A stretch of DNA of 64,000 nt. Source: Agarophyton chilense. Taxonomy: Eukaryota; Rhodophyta; Florideophyceae; Gracilariales; Gracilariaceae. Under the pieces are notes generated by a model, which saw only the letters and a list, made by a program, of their open reading frames with translations, ran no database searches and had not been told where the DNA came from. Shown here one piece after another: positions 1 through 10,395 of the stretch. The position numbers and the translations under genes were made by a program. Location: assembly GCA_030374765.1 (NCBI GenBank), contig JARGXX010000095.1, forward strand, positions 496,001 through 560,000, read 5' to 3'. Positions within the stretch are counted from its first letter, which is position 1. Each line of letters starts with the position of its first letter.

Positions 1-556
1 CACGATGGTCAATGCCGACTACTATGACCCATCGCTCCCAACGGACTCCGATGGATTCGCCCCTCTGGACCACACTCTCCTTCCGGACGATGAACATCAA
101 CCGGAATATGTGATTCAGCACACCATCTCCGCCTGTCGGGGAGAAGATGGAACTATGCGCTATCGCGTCCGTTGGTTCGGCTACACACCTGAGGAATGTA
201 CTTGGCAAGAGCCTCAAACCATTCCGGCTAAATTTATCGCCCGCTATTGGCACAGAATCAGCCAGTCAGAGCGCGGCCTTCAGGAGGGAAAAAACATTGG
301 TCCGGATAGTCCAACCATTGGTCCGAATAATCCCAAAACGGCTCCCAAACTGCCTCCCGACAAGACGGTTCGCCGGAGCACGACGGTTCGTCATAGCTCC
401 CCCATCAGGGATCAAGGTCAGTCCTTCGGAGACACCTGGGGAAGACCCGAGACGCTCTCAATATGGGACGACGTCCCGGGGCACGCACATTTCAGATACA
501 AGAAAGGCCTTGGGAAAGCACAAGCACTACTTTATTTAACTTATTCGAGTAACTAA
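1..556 (+). CDS. Chromovirus A: C-terminal end of pol with chromodomain (5' partial)
   Basis: This is the tail of a Ty3/gypsy polyprotein entering from the left edge. Residues about 34-85 of the visible part form a chromodomain: a beta-strand start (EYVIQHTISA), the core YRVRWFGY, then CTWQEP and a terminal helix ending ARYWHRI. The aromatic residues Y, W and W expected of a histone-tail-binding cage are in place. In chromoviruses this domain follows the integrase and is thought to guide integration into marked chromatin. The remaining 100 residues are low-complexity, rich in P, S and basic residues. The frame is open from the window edge to the stop at 554-556. It ends tail-to-tail with an antisense ORF that starts 347 bases further on. 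Confidence 0.85.
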   Translation, partial: TMVNADYYDPSLPTDSDGFAPLDHTLLPDDEHQPEYVIQHTISACRGEDGTMRYRVRWFGYTPEECTWQEPQTIPAKFIARYWHRISQSERGLQEGKNIGPDSPTIGPNNPKTAPKLPPDKTVRRSTTVRHSSPIRDQGQSFGDTWGRPETLSIWDDVPGHAHFRYKKGLGKAQALLYLTYSSN

Positions 557-903
557 CAGAGGCCTAACAGCCCTCGGCATGACCTGAAGGTTCGCGGAAG
601 CGCTCCGAACACCAACAGGACTCACTGGGGCGGCGCAGGAGTAGCTCCGTCGTCCTCATTGCGACCTGCCGCAGCGAAACCGGGACTAGGGTCACCCGAG
701 GACCCAATTGGACCACCTGAACCGGCCCCAGCGAGCCGAGCACGCTTCTTCGGCGGAGATTCACCTGAGGAACTATTGTCACCATCGGAAACCTCCCGGT
801 CACTCTAATTGAGACCATACCGGGCATCCAAGTCGGCAGTAACACTTTGGTATATCGCCCACGCATTCTGCTGCAGGATATTGACCATGGTGGTCTTCAG
901 GTC
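557..903. other. Spacer between pol A and the antisense ORF; nothing recognised
   Basis: I see no domain here. It may hold the 3' untranslated ends of two convergent transcripts, one from pol A and one from the antisense ORF. Confidence 0.4.
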
Positions 904-2730
904 CTAACCCTGTTGAACAACCGCGGCGTAGCGAACAAAGCGACGCGCACTGGAGCAGGCTTCCCTCAGGACTGTCGCACTGTGCATCGAGGCCGTAATA
1001 CCAACGGTACGGCAGACATGACGGAGAACCGCGGCTGCCGCAGTGACCAAAGCAGGAAAGTGTACCAACGGAGAGGACGGAGCGATGTCGACGCCCCCGG
1101 TGAACGTTTGAGAGAGTGCCTCGCCTACAGGAATTTCAGTTTCGAAAGTAACCTCGTCAGGAGGAGTATTCACTTGGGCGACGGGCGGCTCATACGAGAG
1201 CTCATCCTGAGGAGCAGCGCCCGGAGGAGCCGGAGGAGGGGAAGCGGTCGGCAACACCACAGCGGAATCGACCGGAGGATGAACGCCCTCCACGGGTAGG
1301 ACAAAGGGATCTCCACCGAAGAATTCTCCGTCGGACATACCAGCAGGAACCAACGCCGTGGCTTCCACATCAGGCTCTAAGCACAGAGGATCGAAAGCAA
1401 TGGCCTTCGGATAATAGTCGGGCACATGACGCCTCGGAATGTCCTATGGTTGATTCCTCAAAGGCTTGGCGGGATAGGCACGAGCGTCGTCCCGACCCTG
1501 AGGATTCAGCTGAATCGGCGTGAATGAGTCGGTATCCCAGTCATACCAAAGGAACCCGGGATTCTTGCCCCTCTCCACCTGTAGGACATGGTCCAGAAGG
1601 GCCTCGGTCTCCTCCACGTCGAAATTAGACCCACGGACGATATTCTGGATGCCTAGGTTCCTTATGAAGCGGATCATGATGTCTGGGAGTGGGATTAGGT
1701 GACCTAGAGGACCGCGTATGTTCTCATCGTACCACACCTTCCAATCCTCCGAACGGACATTACCACGGATTCCGTACTTCGCGGTATCCAGAAAGGCCGT
1801 AAGGGACATCCCGCCGAACTCAACGAATAGTAAATGCCAGGACAGCGACGACCTTCGGTTATTGTCATCGCCCATGAGTTGGGAGGACTGGTACGCCACC
1901 ACGGACTGCGTGGGGACCAGAAGGAGGAGCGACGCTCGCCAATACATGGCCCATTGGTTATCATCTTTGTGTGGAAGCGAAAGATATAACGGAAGACGTT
2001 TGTCTCCGCTAATGTCGTGGAACTCCAATTGGTGCCAACAAAAGAAGAACCTCAGGGATTGACGCAGACGACCTTCGGGCTCGTGCATCTCGTTCCAATA
2101 GACCCGATTGGAGATCCAGAATAAGTGGTCGTACGTTGGCCAGAAGCACATAAGCGCCAAGAGGTTGTGACCAGCCGGAGGAAAGCGCACATGGGGCGAC
2201 ATGAAGTCCGTGTTTAGGTCCGAAAGGAGTTTGTTCACCCTGAACTGGTAGTCAGCTTCCTCGTCGCAGCTGACGTACGGCATGTCTGCTTGGATGAGAG
2301 TGCGACATCGCGTCGCCGAACACGGATCCATAGGACAATGCAACCATCGGTTGTACCACGAGACGCTGCGCGCGTTTTTGCTGTCCCTCTGGAAGTCGGG
2401 TATCTTGGCAAACCTTCGGGAGTCGAGATACATATGGCAAAACCTTTGGTATTCTTCCACAGAGAACGGAAGAACGGCATGACGCACTGCCCGCGGGTTT
2501 CGTCCGATGGTATGTTCATAGCGGTCCCCAGAAGGTTCGTAGGCCACTTGGCATCCCGAGGAGCTCCCCGCTCGGTTGTTTGAAGTCATGGTACCGCTGG
2601 CCCCAGGTTGGTCCGCCGGGAAATATATGGGAGAACCGACGAAGGCGACATAGTCCGAAGGAAGTATGGCGTATCCGACGGGCATATAAGGCGGGTACGC
2701 CATCGCGCGCGACCAATGAAAAAGTACCAC
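904..2730 (-). pseudogene. Chromovirus A antisense ORF (third gene), one internal stop
   Basis: This is a long minus-strand reading frame lying inside the sense-transcribed element, downstream of the chromodomain. It reads 428 residues from 2730 (or from the MAYPPYMPV methionine at 2703) to a TAG at 1444-1446, then continues in frame for about 180 residues to 904. The TAG is explained by CAG to TAG. The N-terminal two-thirds look globular and rich in W, Y and F; the C-terminal third is proline- and acid-rich. It shares position, strand and several blocks with the antisense ORFs of elements B and D: GFLWYDWDTDSF here matches GDFVWYDPWTRQ in D, and a WHLLFVEF block matches WAVVYTEF. I do not recognise the family. 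The function is unknown, and a role in the element's life cycle is only inference. Confidence 0.6.
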
Positions 2731-3101
2731 GATGGAAAAACGACGTGACGGAATCGACCCGGACGGACTGACAGGCGTGAACCACGGTGGACGAAGCGCG
2801 GAGGGTCAATAAAGGAAGAACCGAGACTAAGGAAGAAGCCAATGGACCGTCTCGGCAACGCGACGCAAGGAATACGCCGGCGATGCCCCTATGGCCAGCG
2901 CTCACGGCGCGTGGGAGTTTCCGTCCCTAGGCAAATTAATTGCACTTCGGCGACAATGGTCAGCTCACGCTTCCCCGCATCCCTGCAGGCGGTGACGAAG
3001 CGACGTCCCGTCGCGTCCAATGGTACCGGGAGCAACAAAGTGCTCGCGTCCCCTGGGTCAATCAAGAGGCCATCTGGACTCCGCCATGACGGCCGAATCC
3101 T
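2731..3101. other. Leader of the antisense ORF; nothing recognised
   Basis: This stretch lies between the antisense ORF start and the polypurine tract. If the antisense gene is transcribed, its promoter or 5' leader would lie here or in the adjoining LTR. No clear motif is seen. Confidence 0.35.
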
Positions 3102-3114
3102 AAGGAGGGAGATA
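3101..3114 (+). other. Polypurine tract of element A
   Basis: The run AAGGAGGGAGA lies directly before the presumed 3' LTR. It is nearly the same as the tract of element B (AAGGAGGGGGA at 26244-26255), which suggests A and B are related families. It would prime plus-strand DNA synthesis. Confidence 0.6.
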
Positions 3115-3116
3115 TG

Positions 3117-3941
3117 TGAAGGAGCGATGATAACGGTTGAGCCCTGTAAGCCGTCGGGCCCTGAGGTATCTTAGAGGCGAGAAGTGGACGGGTCGACCTT
3201 ACGTGGTCTAAGGTAGATTATTATTTTATTTTAATTAGTGTAATAGATTATCATTACAGTGCCAGGGAGTTCTCACCGCCTCGCCAGTACTATTTACTTG
3301 GCTCGAGTGACGCTTCTCCCTTAGAGTACGGTAGGCACCGTTTGGATACTAAATGACCCCCTTTGGTATATTAGTTCCACCCTTTGGTCTTCAAGCCATC
3401 CTTTCCGTAGCTCCAACCTGTAGCACTACGCAGTAAACGCTAGCCCATTGCACCAAGTACTCTGGGAGTGCCGCCGTCAAGGATTCGAACATTAGGACCC
3501 GCTCTACCACGCTACCACCGGTCGAGACCCGTGCGCTGACCCCACAGTCATTGCGTTACAGTTCTGCGTGTGATACTGTGGGCCCCAACAGCGAAGCACA
3601 CCATTTTCTCCGCATAATATCGTTTCAGTTTGGATGAACCAAACAACTTCGACGTCGCACTCTTTTGAATCGAAATTATCTTCGTAAAGCCCGTACGGAT
3701 GAGCGGTGGAATGATCAATCAAAATGAATAGCTAGCTTCATAAACGTGGTTTCCTACGACGTGGGCATTTTTACCGCTTGTGTGTTGTTATGAATATTGC
3801 CCCTACTGGCGGAGCATCATTGACCGAAGGACTGGTCGTGCGCGCGAGATGTACACGTTTGCGCCCAGAATTTCCTTTCAGTTTACATACTTTATATGCA
3901 TTATTTCTAATAAAGTTGGGAGTTTACTATAGTCTCCTACA
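3117..3941 (+). repeat. Putative 3' LTR of chromovirus A
   Basis: The sequence begins TGAAGGAGCG just after the polypurine tract and is proposed to end at AGTCTCCTACA, giving imperfect inverted termini like those of LTR B (TGAAGGACAA ... TTGTCCTACA). An AT-rich stretch at about 3208-3240 sits where a promoter region would be expected. The 5' partner LTR is outside the window, so the right boundary is a guess from the inverted end alone. A minus-strand match to a tRNA T-arm (GTTCGAATCC, 3490-3481) lies inside. Confidence 0.45.
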
Positions 3942-5101
3942 CTATATAGTGGCAGAGTGATCTCAATTTACTGATCAGTAAATCTTTCCCAACCGGGTTT
4001 TGTTGCTCTCAGTCCTTTCCATTTTCCCATGCTACTACTCTCTTCGGAGGTTAAGCCGCGTTACGTCCTGTAGGTTTACCCACCCAGCCTCTTCGAGAGG
4101 ACTACTTCCATTTTTGGCGTCTGTTGTTTGTTACTTGCCGTGTTCTCGCCCCTTTATAGGTTTGTTTCTATTTTTATCCCTTGGGGCACTCGCCCTACAC
4201 CCCGTTTTCCGCACTGGGTGACACCTCTTTCCTTTCCCCCACGCTGGTGGTACACTTTTTTCTTTGTGGGTTGGTGACTGTTGCGTACGTGACAAACCGT
4301 ACACTTCCGCTCACGATCTCGTGGCTGCCTAACTCTTTGAACCAGTCCTTGAGAACAAAGCCTTTTCCATTCACATTCCATGCTTGTCGGACTGGTCTAC
4401 CTCAGACTAACAACCCTCCATCGCTGTTCATTCTTGGAAAGGGGTTCTTTCTGTGCTACCCAGTTCAGCGAAAGACCCCAAACATCTTGGTGTCGCTTGG
4501 TCTTCTGGCCTTGCACCACACAAATGGTTGAGATGTTCTCTGCACCACTTCAAAAGTCCCTACTGCCAAGACGGGCAAGATTTTGTGCATGATCGAAAAC
4601 ATTCTATCCATAGAAATGCTCTAGAAGATATCTTTTGTGCTCACCAGTATCTGCTCCACTAATTTGTATAACCTTTTCCAAGTTACAGTTTTCAGAGAAA
4701 TCTTTTATCACCTGACGATATGAGCTTAAAAAATAACTCTTTTGTAAACGATAAATCACAGCTTCATGAAATAAAGAACCTCTCGCTTGCTTGGAACCCG
4801 TTCCGACCGCATTTTATGATGTATTGAATAGCCCTCATTAATTAATGATTTCTTCCTCACGGTTTAGATTCTCATTTCCAGCTCATTTCTTATTTTCAAA
4901 TGATAAAAGGACTTCGGACCACCTTTCTTTTGTGTGACAAGTATGCATATATACCTCAAATCAACTTAGATGTAAGTATTTTGATGGGTATGCATATATG
5001 GAATAAAGCCTAAGCTGAAAAGCAGACGTTGAGAGATGGATCTTTGATATTTTTTCCAAAAAAATGGAGCATCACAAAAATGCGCTAAAAAGTCCGATCA
5101 G
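3942..5101. other. Unassigned region, no gene recognised
   Basis: Short overlapping frames occur but none has a recognisable domain or a convincing start. It becomes AT-rich towards 4700-5000. The word GTATGCATATAT occurs at about 4940 and 4988. Confidence 0.4.
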
Positions 5102-5444
5102 GAAAACGAATTTTTGGATGAAGGGCTCCACTCTAAAACATACCCTCAAAGCTGGGCAATTCTTCTAGACAAAGGGTATCAGGGGACCATTGAAATGGTA
5201 CGAGAAATTCATCCAAAAAACCCGAAATAGCAGCTTAACTGCGCAAGAACGAGGAGATATTTGAGATATCTCAAGTGACAGAATCATCGTGGAGAACTTT
5301 TTCGGGCGTTGTTGCTCTTTGTGGTCGGTCGTTTCGTCGAAATACCGCTGGAAAGAGGAATACTACGACAACTTTTTTCACCTGGCCGTTGGTTTGACCA
5401 ACATACACGTGAAATGGTATTCGCTTCGCGCCGAGGATGCTTAG
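5102..5444 (+). pseudogene. PIF/Harbinger-type (DDE_Tnp_4) transposase relic, C-terminal part
   Basis: Two frames on the plus strand together give the end of a DDE endonuclease of the Harbinger/HARBI1 class. The first frame (5102 to about 5228) reads SWAILLDKGYQG..., matching the family's 'DKGYQG' block around the second catalytic Asp. The second frame (about 5235-5444) reads DRIIVENFFGR, then SSKYRWKEEYYDNFF, and ends LTNIHVKWYSLRAED, which is the typical catalytic-Glu helix (VENFFGR) and C-terminal tail of these transposases. A TAG, a frame change and a TGA (about 5252) break the ORF. No N-terminal half or terminal inverted repeats were found, so it is a dead fragment. Confidence 0.75.
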
Positions 5445-5684
5445 TTCTACCGTAAGTAAAAATCTCGTCTATATTCAATTGGAAATGAGCTAGTAGAGAA
5501 GCGCAAAACGTCGCAAAGACTCTACCGTGCTCGAAACAAGCCTCGCCTGGAGGTGGATTTTTGATCCATTTCAGCTGCTCGTTACAACCGTCATTCGTAT
5601 CCCAACGCCGATCCGGAGGGAATTTAATTCAAGGAGCAGCTTTTAGATTTACAGGCATCGTTTATAGTCCGAAAAGATTGATCT
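5445..5684. other. Short unassigned spacer
   Basis: Nothing is recognised between the Harbinger relic and the next open frame. Confidence 0.3.
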
Positions 5685-6170
5685 TTACGTAGACTTCGCA
5701 GCGAGAACTCTTGATAAATGATCCAAATGCTGCTTCCACAGAAGCCTCATGAATTGAATTACCCCATCGTAGCCGAGAGCTAGAATAGATGTCATAATAA
5801 AACGACCACCGGAGCCGCGTATTCCTTTCTGCAAGTGGCCCACGTTTGTCGGCTGCTCACCAAGACTTGGCGTTGAGCTCGCGCCATAGCCTATTCCAAA
5901 GCCGAAATGAACAGGCGGCTTGAGGCCTCGGAACATCGAGTACCCGTCAAGCTGAGAGCAGCCGAACAATCTACTCACGCATGTCAGTACAATAATGTCG
6001 TTGGGGTGGCTGAGCTGGATGGATTGCCACCCCATCCCAAGCAACGGAGGTTGCCCATCATTGCTGATGGGATCAATGAAACGGGTTGCTGCTGGATTAA
6101 CGCTTCTGCCCGGAATGACCACCAGGCCTTTGACTGTCGAAGGATTAGGGACAAGCCAAGCATGTGGAAT
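5685..6170 (-). CDS. Unrecognised open frame, possibly part of a broken gene
   Basis: The minus strand is open for 161 codons from just below a TAA at 6171-6173, with the first ATG at 6122. The product begins VPNPSTVKGLVVIPGRSVNP and has an even amino-acid mix with hydrophobic stretches, but I do not recognise it. A competing minus frame (6772-5984, 262 residues) and a plus frame (5907-6578, 223 residues) overlap it; neither has a known domain, so the true coding strand is undecided. It could be an exon or pseudogene fragment that lost its upstream part. It was chosen only because its composition looks the most protein-like. Confidence 0.25.
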   Translation of the reverse strand: MPHAWLVPNPSTVKGLVVIPGRSVNPAATRFIDPISNDGQPPLLGMGWQSIQLSHPNDIIVLTCVSRLFGCSQLDGYSMFRGLKPPVHFGFGIGYGASSTPSLGEQPTNVGHLQKGIRGSGGRFIMTSILALGYDGVIQFMRLLWKQHLDHLSRVLAAKST

Positions 6171-7839
6171 TTAGGCGTTGTGACCAAAAGCCGTGGGGTT
6201 CGAGGGGCGCATTCCCTGACCGTCTGTAGATCCAGCGGGGATAGCAGTCCAGTTCTTGCTGTTTTCCATCTCAACAAACACCAATGCTCACAGCGTTTTC
6301 GGACGTGTAATGCTTTTATCAGTGCCAAGAAGAATATCGATATCCAAAAAAATACAGAGCAACCACTAGAAATGCAAATAGTTGAAGGAGCGGAAACTTT
6401 CCCAGCCCGAAACACTCTAATTCGAACAGATGTGGATGCTGCTTGCGTCGGATGGGTGAGAAAAGGAAGGTGGGAAGAACGGCGACCCACCGCCTCTAAA
6501 TTGATAACAGAAGGGAGGCGTTTCGGGAGCGAAATGAGCTCGACTCTCATGAATCGTAGAATGCGACAATTTAGTTGACGTACTATGTCAAAGTGCATTC
6601 TCTTCTGAAAGTCCTCGTGGCGCATTGACGGTTGACCCATGTTGGGCAAAACTTCCTGTCTGTAGCTCCTCGCCTTGAAAGAACGACGGAAGAGAAGGTA
6701 CAACCAACGGCTATGGTGAGAGGAAAAAGCCAGACGAGGAACCATCAGCGTACGTCGTGAATAGAAAAACATGGACCATGTGCCTTGAATTGTAAAACTT
6801 GTGCTGAGTATTAAGTTTTACTGTTTTGCTCCATTCCAAATTGTTGGGAGAGAAAGAAGCGTCAAAAGATTTCAAGATATTATACCAGAAAAAGAGTTTC
6901 CATTCGCGAGAAAGACCGTACTGAGCGCAGAAAACATGATCCGCCCCCGACTACAAAATTATTGACAGGTCGAGGGAGCTCCTCGCATCAATAACCATGA
7001 GCTGCCGCCAGTAGCTGTTTCGCAACTTACCCTTTGCATGTCAGCGAGATTGGGTTTTTTCCGTTCAGTGAGATTTGTTGCTTTGAAAGGACAAAATAAG
7101 CTCACACTTGAAGTATCTCCAACATATCACTCCCCCTGCACGCGCAGAAAAGTGAATGCATCGCAAACCGCCGCACTTTCTCTCTCAGTGTGGGTATTTC
7201 ATCCGTACAGTGTACGCTTGTCCTTCTTGCCAAAGAAGACTCCAGAAGAGAGGATGTAACGCTAACACTGTTTTCAAAATCCTCCAGATTTGCTCTAGCA
7301 ATCTGGCTTTCAAATCACACACCAAAAGCGCAATGCAAAAACAGGCCGCTCGCCTCAAGAACGTTCAGATCAATTGCAAGTGCCCCATACTACAAAGATG
7401 TGCGATGAGGATGTTGATCGCTGTCCAACTCTTGTTTTCTAACGTCAACTTTTTTGTTCGTTTTCTAAACCTGCTTCATGCTGATCGACACACAAAACCC
7501 TGGCTTTGCAGCGAGTTTCTTTTTGTGTGCAGCCGAGTCCGCCTATTACGGAAGCGAATGGCGTTTCTGCGTTCAAGCAGGCCCGGTGCCCACAAAACCA
7601 AGGAACATAGGGAGGGGTAAAGCCGATCTGTTTTGCATTAGCAACAGACACAACTGCATTAGCCATTAGTGGCATTCTCGCACAAAATTACTACAGTGAT
7701 CTCCGAAGGAAAGATTCAAAGGGAGTTTGTTTTTCAGGTTAGTTTCTTGTATTGCGGAGCCGCTTCATCAGTGACCAGTCGGGGCGGCCCAGCGCGGGGC
7801 ATTTGTTTTGGTGGATATGCAGAAAATCTGGTGCTCTGG
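6171..7839. other. Unassigned region 3' of the split SF3B4-like gene
   Basis: Frames at 7038-7260, 7156-7620 and 7669-7911 (+) have no recognisable domain and are Cys/Ser-rich in the way non-coding frames often are. The part near 7839 should contain the 3' untranslated region of the SF3B4-like gene. Confidence 0.35.
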
Positions 7840-8657
7840 TTAACGGCACCAAAGCGACGCTTTTTGGTCAGTCCAATATGCGATTGTTACACAACGTTCT
7901 GGGGCGTATAGTGGTTCACGGGAAGGCCTTGAGTATATTGTGGGTGGGAGCGGGGGTGGGGGGGGAGGGGGGGGGGGGGGGGGGGGGGGCACTACACCCG
8001 ACCAGTTTGGGACGCGGGGTTGCATCGGATAATCATACGACGGTGGCTGGTACATTGCAATACGCGCATTTGGTGGATACGTTGGGGTTGTATGAGGCAG
8101 AAGAGGGTGCGGGGAGTGAACGCGGTTTGAAGGCTTGTCCGAAAATGGAGTGTTAGGGCGTAGTTGTTTTTCCAGGTCAGCAGCTCGATGGGCTTCCGCC
8201 CCTTTAGCTGCCAAAATTCGATCGGCCTGCGAACCATATTTCTACTGTTTCTCCGCATCCTTTTCGAAAGCGTACTGAACAGTGACAGGAGTGTTACAAA
8301 CGTATTGACCATTCATTGCTGCTATAGAAGCATCGAAGTGCTCGAAGCAGGAGTACTTAACGAAACCATATCGTTTCGAATGGTTGGTGTTTGGGTCTTG
8401 CGTGGTAAATGGCGCTTCCACCCAGAAGCCAAACGCTGAAAAAGCGTCATGCAATAATTTCTCGTCAACTTCGTCCACCAAATTGCCAATGAAAAGGTTT
8501 GCGCCGACGTTTTGGGTGCCACGATCCACGGTAGACTGAGAGTTACGATTTGGTTTTGAATAAAGCTGGACAAGATTGAGCACCTTTGAGGAGTAGAGGG
8601 CGTCTAGTGGGGTATAAAACTCACAAGAAACGCAGCGAAAATGCTCGCCTGTGCACA
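7840..8657 (-). pseudogene. SF3B4: SF3B4-like (SAP49) splicing factor, 3' part: end of RRM1, RRM2 and Pro-rich tail
   Basis: SF3B4 is the U2 snRNP SF3b subunit that contacts pre-mRNA near the branch point in the nucleus. This part starts at the cut in RRM1 (GEHFRCVSCEFY..., matching the family's RNP1 strand), then reads YSSKVLNLVQLYSKPNR and a linker. RRM2 follows with RNP2 (ANLFIGNL), EVDEKLLHDAFSAFG and RNP1 (KRYGFVKYS), ending MNGQYVCNTPVTVQYAF. A TAG at 8242-8244 (KDAEKQ*KYGSQADRIL) interrupts an otherwise continuous frame that runs through a Pro-rich tail, including a poly-Pro run encoded by the G tract on the plus strand. The 5' part lies 33 kb away at 41646-41750, because chromovirus C sits between them. 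The gene cannot make full-length protein here; an intact copy elsewhere is likely if the gene is essential. Confidence 0.85.
7952..7989 (+). repeat. G-rich tract (poly-Pro codons on the minus strand)
   Basis: The run contains 23 consecutive G after a few interrupted G blocks. On the minus strand it encodes the poly-proline stretch of the SF3B4-like tail. It could form a G-quadruplex, and its length is prone to slippage and assembly error. Confidence 0.8.
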
Positions 8658-9291
8658 TGTCGTACAATCACCTCTACGGTATGCTACTGTCTTGTCTCGG
8701 GAGCGTAGTGACGCTCAACCGTAGGGAGCGTGGTGACGCTCAACCTTAGAAGGTAGACGTAGTAAACCTCGATGGCACCAGGGCACCGTGAAAACCCGCA
8801 GGGGCAAACGGCGGGGCGACTAGCCTATACCGTGTAGGTAAACGATGGTAGGCGTCGATGCGCAGGAAAGCCTGTGTGGTAGTTGAGAAACAATAAACCA
8901 AAAGGTATAGTCTTGACCCAAGTGATGCCTGTCTTTATCAGATAATGATGGGGGAGGTGCAGTTCCCTATATGCAGTGAACTGCACTCTCCAGATCACCC
9001 GGGAAGTGCCAGCAAGGCACGGTCTCTGACCCAGTGTCAGAGACCTGGCCAGCACTGGCTACAGTGCCAGGTGGCCACTCAACTACTGTACTAAATTACG
9101 CATAATTACAATTACTATCACTAACAATTACTCAACCAGAAGGTACATGTCAACACTACACGTGGCTGAGAAAACCTAGACGGTAGCTCGCCCAGAGCCA
9201 CGTGGCCGATGATTCCTCGCACCCATCACCTACAAGGTCAGCGTAGTGTATCGGACACCTCAAAGGTCAGCCCTTTCGCCACTATACGACA
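8658..9291 (-). repeat. 3' LTR of chromovirus C
   Basis: A 634-bp LTR with termini TGTCGTAC ... TATACGACA, whose ends are inverted repeats of each other. It matches 41013-41645 nearly base for base. It abuts the SF3B4-like exon on its left. Between that exon and the LTR lie four extra bases (CACA on the plus strand) not expected from a clean target duplication. Confidence 0.92.
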
Positions 9292-9303
9292 GACCCCCTT
9301 CCT
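9292..9303 (-). other. Polypurine tract of element C
   Basis: On the minus strand the sequence AGGAAGGGGGTC lies directly before the 3' LTR, as expected for the plus-strand primer. Confidence 0.7.
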
Positions 9304-10395
9304 ACCCACGAGGCACGCCCCGTGTCTCCCTTCATCACACCATAGAGTTGTAGCGAGCGATAGCGGCGCGGGCACCAGAGTAGTGTCTGGGCGCGGCTCC
9401 GGATCCCTTGAGGTTCAGAACTCGGCGCCAGTATCGGTTGGGGGAGGGCGCGCGACAACGTCGGCCCACGAATTGAGCGACAACCACTCAAGTAGGGACT
9501 ATCATGAGGGCGATGCAGTGTACCTAGCACGCTCTCGGACACCTTTTTGGTAGTGGCCCTGCTTGCCTGCGATTCTGCTTCCGCATCGCCCACTGTCTAA
9601 TCAAGTGGGTATCGCATCCTTCCCGGTTCCTTCAACTTCATTCTCCTCCTAGGTCCCAGCGCAGCGCCGTCCCGCCTGTTCGTTCCCACGGCTCGACAAC
9701 CCTTCAGGTAGTACTGCCTTTAATTGGCGGCGTCGCGACCGTAACCGTACTGTCCGGCTTTTCCCTGAATGTTTCCTGGCTTCTCGACCTTTCAGGTCTC
9801 GTCTACCTTGTAAAGATGGACTCGTGGCGCCGGTGGGGCCTGAGCCTGCGTCGATACAACAATTGACGTGTTGGCCTGGGTCCGTGATGGAAGCTTCCGG
9901 TTGTGAGACCTTATTGGTGTTGAGCGGCCCCGTCGGTAATTACTCGACCTTTTTCCGGTTTTGCATTCCGGTTTACCCTCAAGGTAATGACAGGATCGCG
10001 CCACCTCCGCGCACGCGTTCGAACCCTGCAGTTTTGCAACCTGCTTCGGCCGTTCCGTTCGTTCAGCCTCTTTTGGTTTCGACTCCTCTCCCCAGTGGCG
10101 GGGCTACCGCTCCTTCGCTACCTCTTCGGTTGGTGGCTCCTAACATTTCCGCGGGTCTTCCTCCGTGGGTAGTCAATAACCCGGGTATTCCTGATTCCAT
10201 TGCTCCTAAACCGACAGGTCCTTTTGAAAGAAAATTTTTGTCTCTTTTACTGTTACATTCGGTTGTTCTTTCGTGTCCTCCCTTGTAGGCAATCTGACGC
10301 ATATGCGTCCACCTTCTGCGGAAAACGACGTATCTTCTCTCTCTTCCTTAGGCCTGAGTACCACGAAGGTCTAAGGTTAGCCGTCTGCAGGCATC
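9304..10395. other. 3' region of element C without a recognisable antisense ORF
   Basis: In elements A, B and D the equivalent interval is about 2.1-2.6 kb and holds a long antisense ORF. Here it is only about 1.1 kb. The plus strand has a Pro-rich frame at 9824-10288, but I could not match it to the antisense ORF blocks. C may have lost the gene or never had it. Confidence 0.45.

Noticed and set aside
3479-3545. A minus-strand tRNA gene
   Set aside because: D-arm-like and T-arm-like words are present, but the anticodon arm is too short and the acceptor ends do not pair.
5907-6772. Opposing ORFs of 223 (+) and 262 (-) residues
   Set aside because: They overlap each other almost completely, have no recognisable domain and an amino-acid mix typical of chance frames; neither can be called a gene.
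7752-8156. Plus-strand ORF with a poly-Gly run
   Set aside because: It is the shadow of the poly-Pro tail of the SF3B4-like gene on the other strand.
9824-10288. Pro-rich plus-strand ORF as the antisense gene of element C
   Set aside because: Right strand and place, but none of the conserved blocks of the A, B and D antisense proteins is visible.
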